The notes below the pieces were generated by a model. It ran no database searches, was not told the origin of the DNA, and saw only the letters and a program-made list of their open reading frames with translations. The translations under genes and the position numbers were made by a program. Below, piece by piece: positions 16,508 to 24,913 of a stretch of DNA of 64,000 bases; the first letter of the stretch is position 1, and each line of letters begins with the position of its first letter. Location of the stretch: assembly GCF_000717595.1 (NCBI RefSeq), contig NZ_JNZO01000025.1:124001-188000 (forward strand). Direction: 5' to 3'. The DNA is from Streptomyces flavochromogenes. GTDB taxonomy: Bacteria; Actinomycetota; Actinomycetes; Streptomycetales; Streptomycetaceae.

Positions 16508-17293
16508 ATGCGACGCCTGTTCCCTGTGACGGACATGACAGCCCACGAGACCGATGCGGGAGCCGACCGGGAGTGGTCGCTCGACGAGCTCGCCGACGCC
16601 TACGCGTACCCGGAGCTCTCCGGGGGAGAGGGTGCCTGGCTGCGGGCCAACATGGTCTCCTCGCTCGACGGGGCGGGGCAGCACGACGGTCGCTCCCAGC
16701 CGCTCTCCTCCGAGACCGACATGCGGATCTTCGGCACCCTGCGGGCTCTCGCCGACGTGGTCGTCGTCGGTGCGGAAACGGTACGCCTGGAGGGCTACCG
16801 CCCGGCCCGCGCGCGTGAGGCCTTCGCGGCCCGCCGCGCCGCCGCCGGACAGGGGCCGGCCCCGGTGATCGCCGTGGTCAGCGCCTCGCTGGACCTGGAC
16901 TTCTCGCTGCCGCTCTTCACCGAGCCGCTGGTGCCGACCCTGATCCTCACGGGGGCCGCCGCGCCCGCCGAGCGGGTGCGGGACGCGCGGGAGGCGGGCG
17001 CCGAGGTGCTGGCGGCGGGCGACGGTGCCGGGGTGGAGCCGGTCCGCGCGAAGGCGGTGCTCGCGGAGCGCGGGCTCCGGCGGCAGCTGACCGAGGGCGG
17101 GCCCCGGCTGCTCGGCCAGTTCGTGGCCGCCGAGGTCCTCGACGAGCTGTGCCTGACGGTCTCGCCGACGATGACGGCGGGCGGCGCCCAGCGGATCGCC
17201 GGGGGTCCTCCGGTGGCCGTCCCGACACGCTTCGCCGTGGCTTCGCTGCTGGAGCAGGACGGCTTCCTCTTCACCCGCTACGGTCGGATCTGA
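16508..17293 (+). CDS. RibD C-terminal-like (pyrimidine) reductase
   Basis: 261 residues with the dihydrofolate-reductase-like RibD-C fold: NMVSSLDGAGQHDGRS near the start, the NADPH-binding region DVVVVGAETVRLEGY, and LTEGGPRLLGQFVAAEVLDELCLTVSPTM. It probably reduces a pteridine- or pyrimidine-type substrate with NADPH. No other riboflavin gene is nearby, so a dedicated riboflavin role is not supported by context. ATG at 16535 (MTAHETD) is an alternative start. Confidence 0.8.
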   Translation: MRRLFPVTDMTAHETDAGADREWSLDELADAYAYPELSGGEGAWLRANMVSSLDGAGQHDGRSQPLSSETDMRIFGTLRALADVVVVGAETVRLEGYRPARAREAFAARRAAAGQGPAPVIAVVSASLDLDFSLPLFTEPLVPTLILTGAAAPAERVRDAREAGAEVLAAGDGAGVEPVRAKAVLAERGLRRQLTEGGPRLLGQFVAAEVLDELCLTVSPTMTAGGAQRIAGGPPVAVPTRFAVASLLEQDGFLFTRYGRI

Positions 17294-17399
17294 CAATCGG
17301 CGGAATTTGTCGTTCCGCTTACCGTCCGCTGGGCACACTTACTGTCGCAGACCCCGTGCGGGCACGGGGAAGGATGGTTTCCGCAGAAGGGCTCCTGAG

Positions 17400-17882
17400 G
17401 TGTTCACAAGCGTTCTGATGATCGAGAAGCCCCTGACGTCCGTCGACGTGGAATTCGTCACCACCCTGCACGGCGACGAGGGCGTGTCCTTCATCGTTCT
17501 GATGCAGCCGCGTGGTGACCAGGCCGATGTACTGCTGCGTGCCATCGACGACGTGGCCATGGGCGAACTGAAGGAAGCCGCCCGCGAGGGCGACGAACCG
17601 GAGGGCAAGGAGGCCAGGGGCCCCGCCGAGCTGGCCCTGGAGCACTCGCTCCGGGCGCTGCGAGGCGCCGGCTGCCAAGCGGTCGGCCAGGTCGTCGAGG
17701 ACCACCCGCTCAGCAGGATGAAGGCGGTGGTCGAGGAGTCGGAGGCGGACGAGGTGATCGTGCTGACCGCCCCGCACTACGTGGAGGAGTTCTTCCACCG
17801 TGACTGGGCCTCCCGGGCCCGCCACAAGGTAGGGGTCCCCGTCCTCAAGCTCTTCGCCCACAGCGAGGAAGCCGGCGAGTAG
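17400..17882 (+). CDS. Conserved actinobacterial protein (often labelled indole-3-glycerol phosphate synthase)
   Basis: 160 residues from GTG at 17400, chosen because AGAAGG lies about 9 bases upstream; ATG at 17418 lacks a ribosome site. The sequence (VEFVTTLHGDEGVSFIVLMQPRG... DEVIVLTAPHYVEEFFHRDWASRAR) has alternating strands and helices, reminiscent of a universal-stress-like alpha/beta fold. I see none of the TrpC catalytic residues, and a 160-residue protein is too short for a TIM barrel, so the common database name is probably wrong. Function unknown. Confidence 0.7.
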   Translation: MFTSVLMIEKPLTSVDVEFVTTLHGDEGVSFIVLMQPRGDQADVLLRAIDDVAMGELKEAAREGDEPEGKEARGPAELALEHSLRALRGAGCQAVGQVVEDHPLSRMKAVVEESEADEVIVLTAPHYVEEFFHRDWASRARHKVGVPVLKLFAHSEEAGE

Positions 17883-17939
17883 AAACCGGCGGGCAACCGC
17901 GTCACCGAGTGACCGACGAGCCGGGCAGCCGTACGGCCG

Positions 17940-17977
17940 CCCGTGACCGCGCCCCGTGCAGGGGGCGCGGTCACGGG
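17940..17977. terminator. Perfect 16-bp hairpin
   Basis: CCCGTGACCGCGCCCC (17940-17955) pairs fully with GGGGCGCGGTCACGGG (17962-17977) across a 6-base loop, 58 bases after the preceding stop codon. It is a strong factor-independent-type terminator without a U-tract. Confidence 0.8.
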
Positions 17978-18045
17978 CCCCGCACGGCCCGCACGCCACA
18001 CACCGGGCCCCGCCGCTCCCGCCGGGCCCACCCGGCCGGAGCCAC

Positions 18046-18051
18046 TAGGCT
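18046..18051 (+). promoter_or_regulatory. Likely -10 box of murC
   Basis: TAGGCT at 18046-18051 matches the actinomycete -10 pattern TANNNT and would give a leader of about 33 bases containing the GGGGAGAG ribosome site of murC. I see no convincing -35 element. Confidence 0.35.
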
Positions 18052-18091
18052 GGGGTCTTCCACGCACGACGCACCCCGGGGAGAGATCCGC

Positions 18092-19483
18092 ATGGCACCC
18101 GCCATCCCTGCCGCCATGGAACGGCCGCACTTCATCGGCATCGGCGGTGCCGGAATGTCGGGCATCGCGAAGATCCTCGCCCAGCGCGGCGCCAAGGTCG
18201 CCGGCAGTGACGCCAAGGAGTCCGCGACCGCCCAGTCGCTGCGCGCCCTCGGCGCCACCGTGCACATCGGGCACGCCGCCGAGCACCTCGCCGACGACGC
18301 CTCCGCCGTCGTCGTCTCCAGCGCCATCCGCGCCGACAACCCCGAGCTGGCCCGCGCCGCCGAGCTCGGCATCCCCGTCGTCCACCGCTCCGACGCGCTC
18401 GCCTCCCTCATGGACGGCCTGCGCGCGATCGCCGTCGCCGGTACGCACGGCAAGACGACGACCACCTCCATGCTGGCCGTCGCGCTCACCGAGCTCGGTC
18501 TCGACCCCTCGTACGCCATCGGCGGCGACCTCGCGGGTCCCGGCACCAACGCGCTGCACGGCGACGGCGAGGTCTTCGTCGCCGAGGCAGACGAGAGCGA
18601 CCGCAGCTTCCAGAAGTACGACCCCGAGGTCGCGATCGTCCTCAACGTCGAGCTGGACCACCACGCGAACTACGCCTCCATGGACGAGATCTACGAGTCC
18701 TTCGAGGCCTTCACGGCCAAGATCCGCCCCGGCGGCACCCTGGTCGTCGGCGAGCACGCGGGAGCCCGCGAGCTGGCCCGCCGGGTCGCGGACCGCGACG
18801 GTCTGAACATCGTCACCGTCGGTGAGACCGAGGACTCCGACGCCCGCATCCTGAAGATCGTCCCGAACGGGATGAAGAGCGAGGTGACGGTCGCCCTCGA
18901 CGGCGTCGAGCACACCTTCACCGTCTCCGTGCCCGGCCGCCACTACGCCCACAACGCCGCCGCGGCCCTCGCCGCCGGCGCCCGCGTCGGCATCGACCCG
19001 GCCGAGCTCGCCCAGGCCCTCACCGCCTACACCGGCGTCGGCCGCCGCCTCCAGCTCAAGGGCGAGGCGAAGGGCGTCCAGGTCATCGACTCGTACGCGC
19101 ACCACCCCACCGAGATGACCGCCGACCTGGAGGCCATGCGCGGCGCCGCCGGGGCCTCCCGCCTCCTGGTCGTCTTCCAGCCTCACCTCTTCTCCCGCAC
19201 CCAGGAGCTGGGCAAGGAGATGGGCGACGCGCTGGCCCTCGCCGACGCGTCGGTCGTGCTCGACATCTACCCGGCCCGCGAGGACCCGATCCCGGGCATC
19301 ACCAGCGAGCTGATCATCGCCGCCGCCCGGCAGGCGGGCGCCGACGTGACGCCCGTCCACGACAAGGCGACGGTGCCGCAGGTCGTGGCGGGAATGGCCG
19401 GGCCCGGCGATCTCGTTCTCACCATGGGCGCGGGCGACGTGACGGACCTCGGCCCGCTGATCCTGGACCACCTGTCGAAGTAG
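18092..19483 (+). CDS. murC: UDP-N-acetylmuramate-L-alanine ligase
   Basis: 463 residues, the normal length. MurC adds L-Ala to UDP-MurNAc with ATP in the cytoplasm, the first peptide step of peptidoglycan synthesis. The N-terminal UDP-binding loop FIGIGGAGMSGIAKIL is at about 15-30 and the ATP loop AGTHGKTTTTSM at about 117-128. The Mur ligase motifs SYAHHPTEM and FQPHLFSRT follow. ATG at 18092 follows GGGGAGAG. It is away from the main dcw cluster, as is common in Streptomyces, and is followed 16 bases later by msrB. Confidence 0.96.
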   Translation: MAPAIPAAMERPHFIGIGGAGMSGIAKILAQRGAKVAGSDAKESATAQSLRALGATVHIGHAAEHLADDASAVVVSSAIRADNPELARAAELGIPVVHRSDALASLMDGLRAIAVAGTHGKTTTTSMLAVALTELGLDPSYAIGGDLAGPGTNALHGDGEVFVAEADESDRSFQKYDPEVAIVLNVELDHHANYASMDEIYESFEAFTAKIRPGGTLVVGEHAGARELARRVADRDGLNIVTVGETEDSDARILKIVPNGMKSEVTVALDGVEHTFTVSVPGRHYAHNAAAALAAGARVGIDPAELAQALTAYTGVGRRLQLKGEAKGVQVIDSYAHHPTEMTADLEAMRGAAGASRLLVVFQPHLFSRTQELGKEMGDALALADASVVLDIYPAREDPIPGITSELIIAAARQAGADVTPVHDKATVPQVVAGMAGPGDLVLTMGAGDVTDLGPLILDHLSK

Positions 19484-19499
19484 CAGAGGGAGCGAGCTC

Positions 19500-19907
19500 A
19501 TGGCGTACGACGTCGAGAAGCCGGACGAGCAGTGGCGTGCGGAGCTGACCCCGGCGGAGTACCAGGTGCTGCGCCAGGCGGGCACCGAGCCCGCGTTCCG
19601 CGGTGAGTACACGGACACCACCACCAAGGGCGTGTACTCCTGCCGGGCCTGTGGCGCGGAGCTGTTCACCTCGAACGAGAAGTTCGAGTCGCACTGCGGC
19701 TGGCCGTCCTTCTTCGACCCGAAGGACAGCTCCGCCGTCGAGCTGATCGAGGACCGCTCCCACGGCATGGTCCGCACCGAGGTCCGCTGCTCCCGCTGCG
19801 GCTCGCACCTCGGTCATGTCTTCGAGGGCGAGGGCTACCCGACCCCGACGGACCAGCGGTACTGCATCAACTCGATCTCGCTGCGGCTGGAGCCCGGCGA
19901 GGGCTGA
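19500..19907 (+). CDS. msrB: Peptide-methionine (R)-S-oxide reductase
   Basis: 135 residues. It reduces methionine-R-sulfoxide in proteins. The zinc site is made by two CxxC pairs (SCRACG and CSRCGS). The catalytic Cys is in RYCINSISL near the C-terminus, and HCGWPSFF and GHVFEGEGYPTPT are signature segments. The start 16 bases after murC, with AGAGGGAG upstream, suggests co-transcription with it. Confidence 0.96.
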   Translation: MAYDVEKPDEQWRAELTPAEYQVLRQAGTEPAFRGEYTDTTTKGVYSCRACGAELFTSNEKFESHCGWPSFFDPKDSSAVELIEDRSHGMVRTEVRCSRCGSHLGHVFEGEGYPTPTDQRYCINSISLRLEPGEG

Positions 19908-19922
19908 CCTGCCGAGAAGCCG

Positions 19923-19956
19923 ACGGCGGCAAGGGATCCTTCCCTTGCCGCCGTCG
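19923..19956. terminator. Perfect 15-bp hairpin after msrB
   Basis: GACGGCGGCAAGGGA (19923-19937) pairs with TCCCTTGCCGCCGTC (19942-19956) around a TCCT loop, 16 bases after the msrB stop. It should end the murC-msrB transcript. Confidence 0.8.
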
Positions 19957-20041
19957 TGCTGTCCGGGCGGGGAACCCGGACGTCTACGATCAGGCACGCG
20001 CCAGGATCGAAGGCAACGCCCACACCGCTCAGGAGGCTCCT

Positions 20042-20515
20042 GTGCCCCACCTCAACGCCCCCGCGGACGTCGACGCCTGGTTCGCCGAGTACGGCTGGTT
20101 CCCGGGCCGCAACGTCGCTGACCTGGTCCCCGCGATCGTGGCGGAGATCGTCGAGGACAGCCGGAAGTACGGGTTTCCGATGGAGCCGTTCGCCGCCGCC
20201 ACGGATTTCCTCGCCGAGCACGCGGGGCTTCGCCTGACCCTCGACGCGCGGCGCGAGGACTACCTGCACCTCACGCCGGTCATCGTCTGGCGCAGCACAC
20301 CCGAGGACATCGCGGAGCTGAGCCGCCACCTCGGCGTGAGGCTCTTCCCGGTGGGGTGGGACTCCTCGGAGGGCGAGGTGATGGTCATCGACGAGCAGGG
20401 CCGGCTCTTCTTCATGCACCACACCGGCAACTACTACATGGGCGCCGACAAGCACGAGGCCATGATCTCCCTCTTCCACAGCCCCATGCGGGACGCGGAG
20501 GATCTCTACGTCTGA
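20042..20515 (+). CDS. SUKH-3 family immunity protein
   Basis: 157 residues from GTG at 20042 with AGGAGG upstream. The sequence (VDAWFAEYGWFPGRN... AELSRHLGVRLFPVGWDSSEGEVMVIDEQGRLFFMHHTGNYYMG) has the SUKH-3 layout. SUKH proteins usually neutralise nuclease or deaminase toxins delivered by polymorphic toxin systems. The remains of a deaminase and further SUKH genes follow directly, which fits that role. No intact toxin is seen in the window. Confidence 0.82.
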   Translation: MPHLNAPADVDAWFAEYGWFPGRNVADLVPAIVAEIVEDSRKYGFPMEPFAAATDFLAEHAGLRLTLDARREDYLHLTPVIVWRSTPEDIAELSRHLGVRLFPVGWDSSEGEVMVIDEQGRLFFMHHTGNYYMGADKHEAMISLFHSPMRDAEDLYV

Positions 20516-20551
20516 CCGGCCCCCGGTACGGCGGCGGGTCAGGAGTTCCCT

Positions 20552-21023
20552 GTGCCCCGCCTCCGTGCCCCCGCGGATGTCGACGCCTGGTTCGCCGCGT
20601 ACGGCTGGTCCTCCGGTCGCCACGCCGCCCGGCAGGCTTCGGCGTTCGTGGCGGAGGTCGTCGAGGAGAGCAGGCACCGCGGGTTTCCGATGGAACCGCT
20701 CGCCGCCGCGACCGAGTTCCTGACCGAGCACGCGGGCTCCGGGTGACGCACGACTTCGGCGTGACGAGCGCATCCACTTCACGCCCGTCCCCGACCGGGG
20801 CCATCTCTTCGAGGACATGGCGGAGCTGAGCCGTGGGCTGAGCGCGCGGGTCTTCCCGGTCGGCTGGGACTCCTGCGAGGGGGAAGTGTTCGTGATGGAC
20901 GAGCGAAGTCGATTCCTCTGTATGCACCACACCGGCGACTCCTCCATGGGCACCGGTAAGCACGCGGCCATGATCGGTCTCTTCCGCCGGCCCATGCGGG
21001 ACGCGGAGGACTTCTATGTCCGA
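20552..21023 (+). pseudogene. Decayed second copy of the SUKH-3 gene
   Basis: This is a duplicate of the gene just upstream. The first 63 residues (ADVDAWFAAYGWSSGRH...) align well, then the frame is lost at about 20742, where a G is missing relative to the intact copy (GCGGG instead of GCGGGG). A second shift of 1-2 bases follows near 20765. The third part (DMAELSRGLSARVFPVGWDSCEGEVFVMDE to EDFYV) again aligns. The TGA stop of the intact copy is CGA here (21021-21023). The gene cannot give a full SUKH protein unless the assembly is wrong. Confidence 0.8.
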
Positions 21024-21345
21024 CCCGATCCCCGGCGCGGCCGCGTCGCTGCTCCTCGACGGCACGATCGTCGGCCACACCCACCTCACCGGTGACGCGA
21101 GCCGCACCTCCACCCCGCCGTCCAGGAGTGCTTCGACGCGCTCCCGCCCGCCCTGCGCGAGCCCTTCCTCGGCTCCTGCGCCAAGTCGGCCCTCGTCTCC
21201 GACGAGCTCTCCGGCCTCGACAGGCAGCGGGGCGACGGCCGGACGGTCACGCTGGACGAGCCCGCACCGCACGTCGCGGGCGCCGCGCTCGTCGCCCGCA
21301 GGATCCGCCCGCACGGACGGCCCCGAGCCCGACACCGCGGCCGAC
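21016..21345 (+). pseudogene. Remnant of YwqJ-type deaminase toxin gene
   Basis: ATG at 21016 opens a frame reading SLLLDGTIVGHTHLTGD, and after a shift near 21100 another frame reads LHPAVQECFDALPPALREP, FLGSCAKSALVSDELSGLD and AGAALVARRIRPHG. These pieces are in the order expected for YwqJ-related deaminases. The expected CAE is CAK, and the terminal zinc/catalytic PCxxC segment is missing, so it is inactive. It lies directly behind the SUKH-3 copies, as in toxin-immunity cassettes. Confidence 0.6.
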
Positions 21346-21871
21346 GTCCGCCGTTCGTGCTCGGCGATCCCCGACCGGCCGGCCATCGCGATCCTCCACC
21401 GCGCCGTCGGCGGCGGTGCAGGTCGCGCGATCGGCAGCGTCGTCGACCCCCGCGAGGTCCGCCTCGACGTTCCGCCCCCTGAACCGGCTCTCCGACTCCC
21501 TCGGCGTACGGCGCTTCCCCTCGGCCGTAAGGACACGGACGCGCCGCTCGCGGTCGACGCACACGGCCGGCTCCTCATGCTCGGCCCCGGCGGGCCCTGG
21601 CTCCTCGGCGAGACGGCCCACGACGGTCTCTGGGCCCTCGCCACCGGGATCGCGCCGGTGCGGCTCCGTGCTCCCGGCGGCGCTCCCCGATGCCCGGCTG
21701 TCCCGCCGACCTCGACGCGGCCGTACGGGCCGCACTCGTCGCCGTGTTCGTCCCGCACGGCACGGGCGCGTCCAGCGCCCGAGGGGTGCACCCGCGGGCG
21801 ACGAGCCTGCGGGATCGGCGTCGTGGCGGCGGGAAGTCCGGCCGAAGGCCGCCCTGGTCCCCGGGCACCGC
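21346..21871 (+). other. Degenerate region with a SUKH-4-like fragment
   Basis: No intact gene on either strand. One plus-strand frame (about 21532-21670) contains DAPLAVDAHGRLLMLGPGGP followed by WLLGETAHDGLWALATG, which resembles the C-terminal part of SUKH-4 or SMI1-type immunity proteins. The rest, up to the end of the SDR gene, looks like eroded coding DNA with shifted frames. Confidence 0.4.
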
Positions 21872-22657
21872 TCAGTGGACGGAGAAGCCGCCGTCCACGA
21901 AGAGGGACTGGCCCGTGACGTACGCGGAGGAGGCGCTCGCCAGGAACACGGCCGCGCCCGCGAAGTCCTCGGCGAGACCGTTGCGGCCGACCATCGTGCG
22001 CGCCGCCAGCGCGGCCACCTTCTCCGGGTCGGAGGAGAGCCGCGCGTTGAGCCGGGTCATCACGAAGCCCGGGACCAGCGTGTTGGCCGTGACGCCGTAC
22101 GGGGACCAGGCCTCCGCCTGCGAACGGGCAAGGGACTCCAGGGCGCCCTTGGACACCCCGTACGCGCCGCTCTGCACGAACGCGCGGTGCGCCTGCTGGG
22201 AGGTGATGTGGATGATCCGGCCGAAGCCGCGCTCGGCCATGCCGGGCCCGAAACGCCGGCCGAGGAGGAAGGGGGCCTCAAGGTTCACCGTCATGGTGGT
22301 GTCCCAGACCTCGTCGGAGAGGTCGTTCAGCGGGGGACGGAGATTGATACCGGCGGAGTTGACGAGGATGTCGGGCTCGCCGAACACGGCCGCCGCCTCC
22401 TCGGCCCCGGCCTTGATCCCCGCGCGCGTGCCCAGGTCGGCGCTCACCCATGCCGCCCGGCAGCCGTCGGCCGTCAGCTCGTCGACGGTCACGACCAGAT
22501 CCGCCTCCTTGCGCGCCACCACGACCACACGCGCCCCGGCACGGGCCAGGGCCCCGGCGATGGCACGGCCGATGCCGGAGCTGCCGCCTGTGACGAGAGC
22601 GGTGCGGCCTTCGAGGGAGAAGAGGCCGGAGAGGTAGCCGCCGGGGGTGGTGCTCAT
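21872..22657 (-). CDS. SDR family oxidoreductase
   Basis: 261 residues, the classical short-chain dehydrogenase length. The cofactor loop is TGGSSGIGRAIA at about 22-33, NSAGI follows strand 4, the catalytic Ser is in HITSQQ, and Tyr/Lys are in YGVSKGA. The C-terminal VTGQSLFVDGGFS is typical. The residues after strand 2 (VVARKEAD) suit NADP(H). GAGGAG lies 8 bases before the ATG. The substrate is unknown; 3-oxoacyl or sugar-alcohol type reactions are common for such sequences. Confidence 0.88.
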   Translation of the reverse strand: MSTTPGGYLSGLFSLEGRTALVTGGSSGIGRAIAGALARAGARVVVVARKEADLVVTVDELTADGCRAAWVSADLGTRAGIKAGAEEAAAVFGEPDILVNSAGINLRPPLNDLSDEVWDTTMTVNLEAPFLLGRRFGPGMAERGFGRIIHITSQQAHRAFVQSGAYGVSKGALESLARSQAEAWSPYGVTANTLVPGFVMTRLNARLSSDPEKVAALAARTMVGRNGLAEDFAGAAVFLASASSAYVTGQSLFVDGGFSVH

Positions 22658-22739
22658 GGATGTCGCTCCTCGCTTCGTACGGCACCGGCCGCTCCCTCTG
22701 CGGTGGAGGGCCGGTACACGCATCCTGGCACAGGCATTC

Positions 22740-22919
22740 TCAGGCCAGGCGGGCGAGGAACTCCGTCCAGGCGGCGGGGGCCAGCGCGAGCTGGGGACCG
22801 TCGGGGCGCTTGGAGTCGCGGACATGGACGGTGGAGGGGCGGGTGGCGACCTCGACGCAGTCGCCATCACCGCCACTGCTGTAGCTGCTCTTGAACCAGG
22901 CCAGGTCTGTGGTGCTCAT
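22740..22919 (-). CDS. DUF397 domain protein
   Basis: 59 residues: LAWFKSSYSSGGDGDCVEVA, VHVRDSKRPDGPQL and AWTEFLARL are the standard DUF397 blocks. Its ATG overlaps the stop of the XRE gene (ATGA), so the two are translated together. In Streptomyces, small DUF397 proteins pair with WhiJ-like DUF5753 regulators and affect development or antibiotic production. Confidence 0.93.
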   Translation of the reverse strand: MSTTDLAWFKSSYSSGGDGDCVEVATRPSTVHVRDSKRPDGPQLALAPAAWTEFLARLA

Positions 22920-23824
22920 GGCGCTCCTCGCATCTCCCGCAACAGACTCACGGACTCCTCGAAGGACAGAGCCTGTGCCCGCATCCTGGCATACCGCTTC
23001 TGGAGGATGCTGACCTCTTTGGGGTCGGGGATGAGGTGGGCGGCGCGCTGGCCCTCGCAGTAGGCGTACCACTTGTTTTCCGCGGTCTCCAGGAGCTGTA
23101 CCGGACCGTCGAGACCTGCGTGGTGCCCTCTTGTCTGAGGCATGATCTGGAGGTCGATGTTGCGCCGTGTGCTGATGTCGAGGATGTGTGCAATCTGCTC
23201 GTGCATGATTTCTGGGCCACCCACCTGACGGCGCAGCACATGCTCCTCCACGATGAAGCTGTAGATCGTGTGAGGGCGGTCGGTGAGCAGCTTCTTGCGG
23301 TCGACACGGGCGACGAGCTTCGATTCGATCTCGTCGTCCCCCAATGCCGGGATCTGCTTCTCGAACAGCGTCTTCGCGTACGCCGGCGTCTGCAGCAGCC
23401 CCGGCACCAACCGGTTCTCGTACGTGTAGAGCGTCGCCGCCTGCAGCTCCAGCTTCGCCCACTGCCGGAACCACTTCGCAAGCCCCGGCTTCCGCGCCAC
23501 GTGCTTCGCCGCGCCCCTGATCGCCCCGAACGCGTCGAGCACCTCCTCCGCCCGGTCCACGAAGGCGACCGGCGGCAGACGGCGGCCCTGTTCGATGGAG
23601 GCGACCGTCGGCACCGAGTACCCCACCATCGGCGCGAAGCGCTCCTGTGTGAGGCCCGCCCGCTTGCGGAAGGCCTTGACCACCTCCCCGAAGGCCTTCA
23701 GGCTGTCCGACGCCTCCGGTTCGCCTCCGCCCGGACCCGCGTCCGCCTCTTCGCCCGGAACCTCATCCATCACCCCGGCCACCTCCCGCACCCATGCGCT
23801 CGCGTTGAACGCATCCATGCTCAC
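22916..23824 (-). CDS. XRE-family regulator with DUF5753 (WhiJ-like)
   Basis: 302 residues. An HTH at about 45-100 (GEVVKAFRKRAGLTQERFA, VGYSVPTVASIEQGRR) is followed by the DUF5753 sensor domain at about 110-290 (ATLYTYENRLVPGLLQTPAYA, VLRRQVGG, GPVQLLE). WhiJ-type proteins are thought to act as repressors whose activity is altered by the DUF397 partner. ATG at 23818 (MDAFNAS) is an equally possible start. The gene is divergent from an HATPase gene; a perfect palindrome between them is a candidate operator. Confidence 0.92.
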   Translation of the reverse strand: MSMDAFNASAWVREVAGVMDEVPGEEADAGPGGGEPEASDSLKAFGEVVKAFRKRAGLTQERFAPMVGYSVPTVASIEQGRRLPPVAFVDRAEEVLDAFGAIRGAAKHVARKPGLAKWFRQWAKLELQAATLYTYENRLVPGLLQTPAYAKTLFEKQIPALGDDEIESKLVARVDRKKLLTDRPHTIYSFIVEEHVLRRQVGGPEIMHEQIAHILDISTRRNIDLQIMPQTRGHHAGLDGPVQLLETAENKWYAYCEGQRAAHLIPDPKEVSILQKRYARMRAQALSFEESVSLLREMRGAP

Positions 23825-23853
23825 GGGTAGTTACCGGTACCGTCCAGAGTGTG

Positions 23854-23882
23854 AACCCGTACGCTGTCGGAGCGTACGGGTT
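23854..23882. promoter_or_regulatory. Palindromic candidate operator between WhiJ-like gene and HATPase gene
   Basis: AACCCGTACGCT (23854-23865) and AGCGTACGGGTT (23871-23882) form a perfect 12-bp inverted repeat around GTCGG. It sits in the divergent promoter region, 30-58 bases before the regulator start and 43-71 bases before the HATPase start. Position and symmetry fit a dimeric HTH repressor site for autoregulation; binding is inferred. Confidence 0.55.
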
Positions 23883-23924
23883 TCTGACCTGGCAACCCGC
23901 CTTCCGCGGCGCCACATTGGCCCC

Positions 23925-24362
23925 ATGACCTCATCCGTGATCCGCCAAGCCGCCGTCACCGTACGTGTGTTCACCCAGCGCTTCAGCGCGACCCCGCGCG
24001 GCGCGCGCCTCGCCCGTCGTCTCGCGCTCCACCAGCTCGACCGCTGGAACCTCCCCTACGGTTCCGAGGTCTCCGACACGGCAGGGATCCTGGTCGCCGA
24101 ACTCGCCGCCAACGCCGTCACCCACGGGCGGGTCCCCGGGCGGGACTTCGAGCTGGTGCTCACGTACGCGCCCGGACTGCGACTGCGGGTCGACGTCTCC
24201 GACACCCGGGGCGAGCGCCGCCCGGCATCCGCCGCTCCGGGGCCCCTCGACGAGGGCGGCCGCGGCCTGCTCCTCGTCGACGCGCTGGCCTCTCGCTGGT
24301 CGGTGCTCGACCGCGTCCCGGTCGGGAAGACCGTACGGGCCGAACTCGACCTGGGCTCCTGA
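23925..24362 (+). CDS. Anti-sigma-factor-like ATP-binding protein (HATPase_c)
   Basis: 145 residues with the GHKL ATP-binding fold: N-box ELAANAVTHG at about 59-68, G1-type VDVSDTRG at 90-96 and G2 GGRGLLLVDAL at 111-121. It resembles SpoIIAB/RsbW-type kinases, which phosphorylate anti-sigma antagonists and bind sigma factors. With the DUF397 and DUF5753 genes opposite, it completes the three-gene WhiJ-type set common in Streptomyces. Confidence 0.88.
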   Translation: MTSSVIRQAAVTVRVFTQRFSATPRGARLARRLALHQLDRWNLPYGSEVSDTAGILVAELAANAVTHGRVPGRDFELVLTYAPGLRLRVDVSDTRGERRPASAAPGPLDEGGRGLLLVDALASRWSVLDRVPVGKTVRAELDLGS

Positions 24363-24404
24363 CGTACCTTGATCGGGGCGGAACGAACAGAGGAGATGGG
24401 CGAC

Positions 24405-24911
24405 TTGGACGTCGAGACGAACGCGGGCAAGGGAGTCCTGGGACCACGTACGGCGGTCGTGTTCGCGCTGGTGCTCACACTGCTGCTTGCGGCGCTGTCG
24501 GGCCTCGTGATGCGTCCGGCGGCCCAGCACCTGCGCTCCCTCCAGGACGGCCGACAGGCCGACGCGACGCTGGTGGCCGCCGGCTCGGGATGCTTCCTGG
24601 GGGGATGCAAGGTCAGGTTCGAGGCCGAGGGCAGGACCGTGGTGGCGAACCTTCCGGTGGGGAGCAGCCACGGGAAGAACGTGGTCGGTGAACGTCTGAC
24701 CGTCCGGTACCGGGAGGACGATCCACAGGTGGTCGCCTCTCAGGATGATGTCGGTGGCGGTGGGCCGGCGGTGGGCACCGCCGTGTTCGGTGCCGGTGCG
24801 GTGCTCTTCCTGGTGATGCTCGTCTGGTCGACGGTCCACCTGAGGCGACGGCGCGCGGAGGACGGCCACACTCCGGTTCCTGGGACCGGAGCGATGGAGA
24901 GCGGAGTGTGA
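24405..24911 (+). CDS. DUF3592-like membrane protein
   Basis: 168 residues with one membrane segment near the N-terminus (TAVVFALVLTLLLAALSGLV), a central beta-rich part containing a Cys pair (GCFLGGC), and a second segment (VGTAVFGAGAVLFLVMLVW) before a basic end. This fits DUF3592-type proteins. I chose TTG at 24405 because GAGGAG ends about 8 bases upstream; the ATG at 24396 directly abuts that ribosome site. Function unknown. Confidence 0.65.
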   Translation: MDVETNAGKGVLGPRTAVVFALVLTLLLAALSGLVMRPAAQHLRSLQDGRQADATLVAAGSGCFLGGCKVRFEAEGRTVVANLPVGSSHGKNVVGERLTVRYREDDPQVVASQDDVGGGGPAVGTAVFGAGAVLFLVMLVWSTVHLRRRRAEDGHTPVPGTGAMESGV

Positions 24912-24913
24912 GC

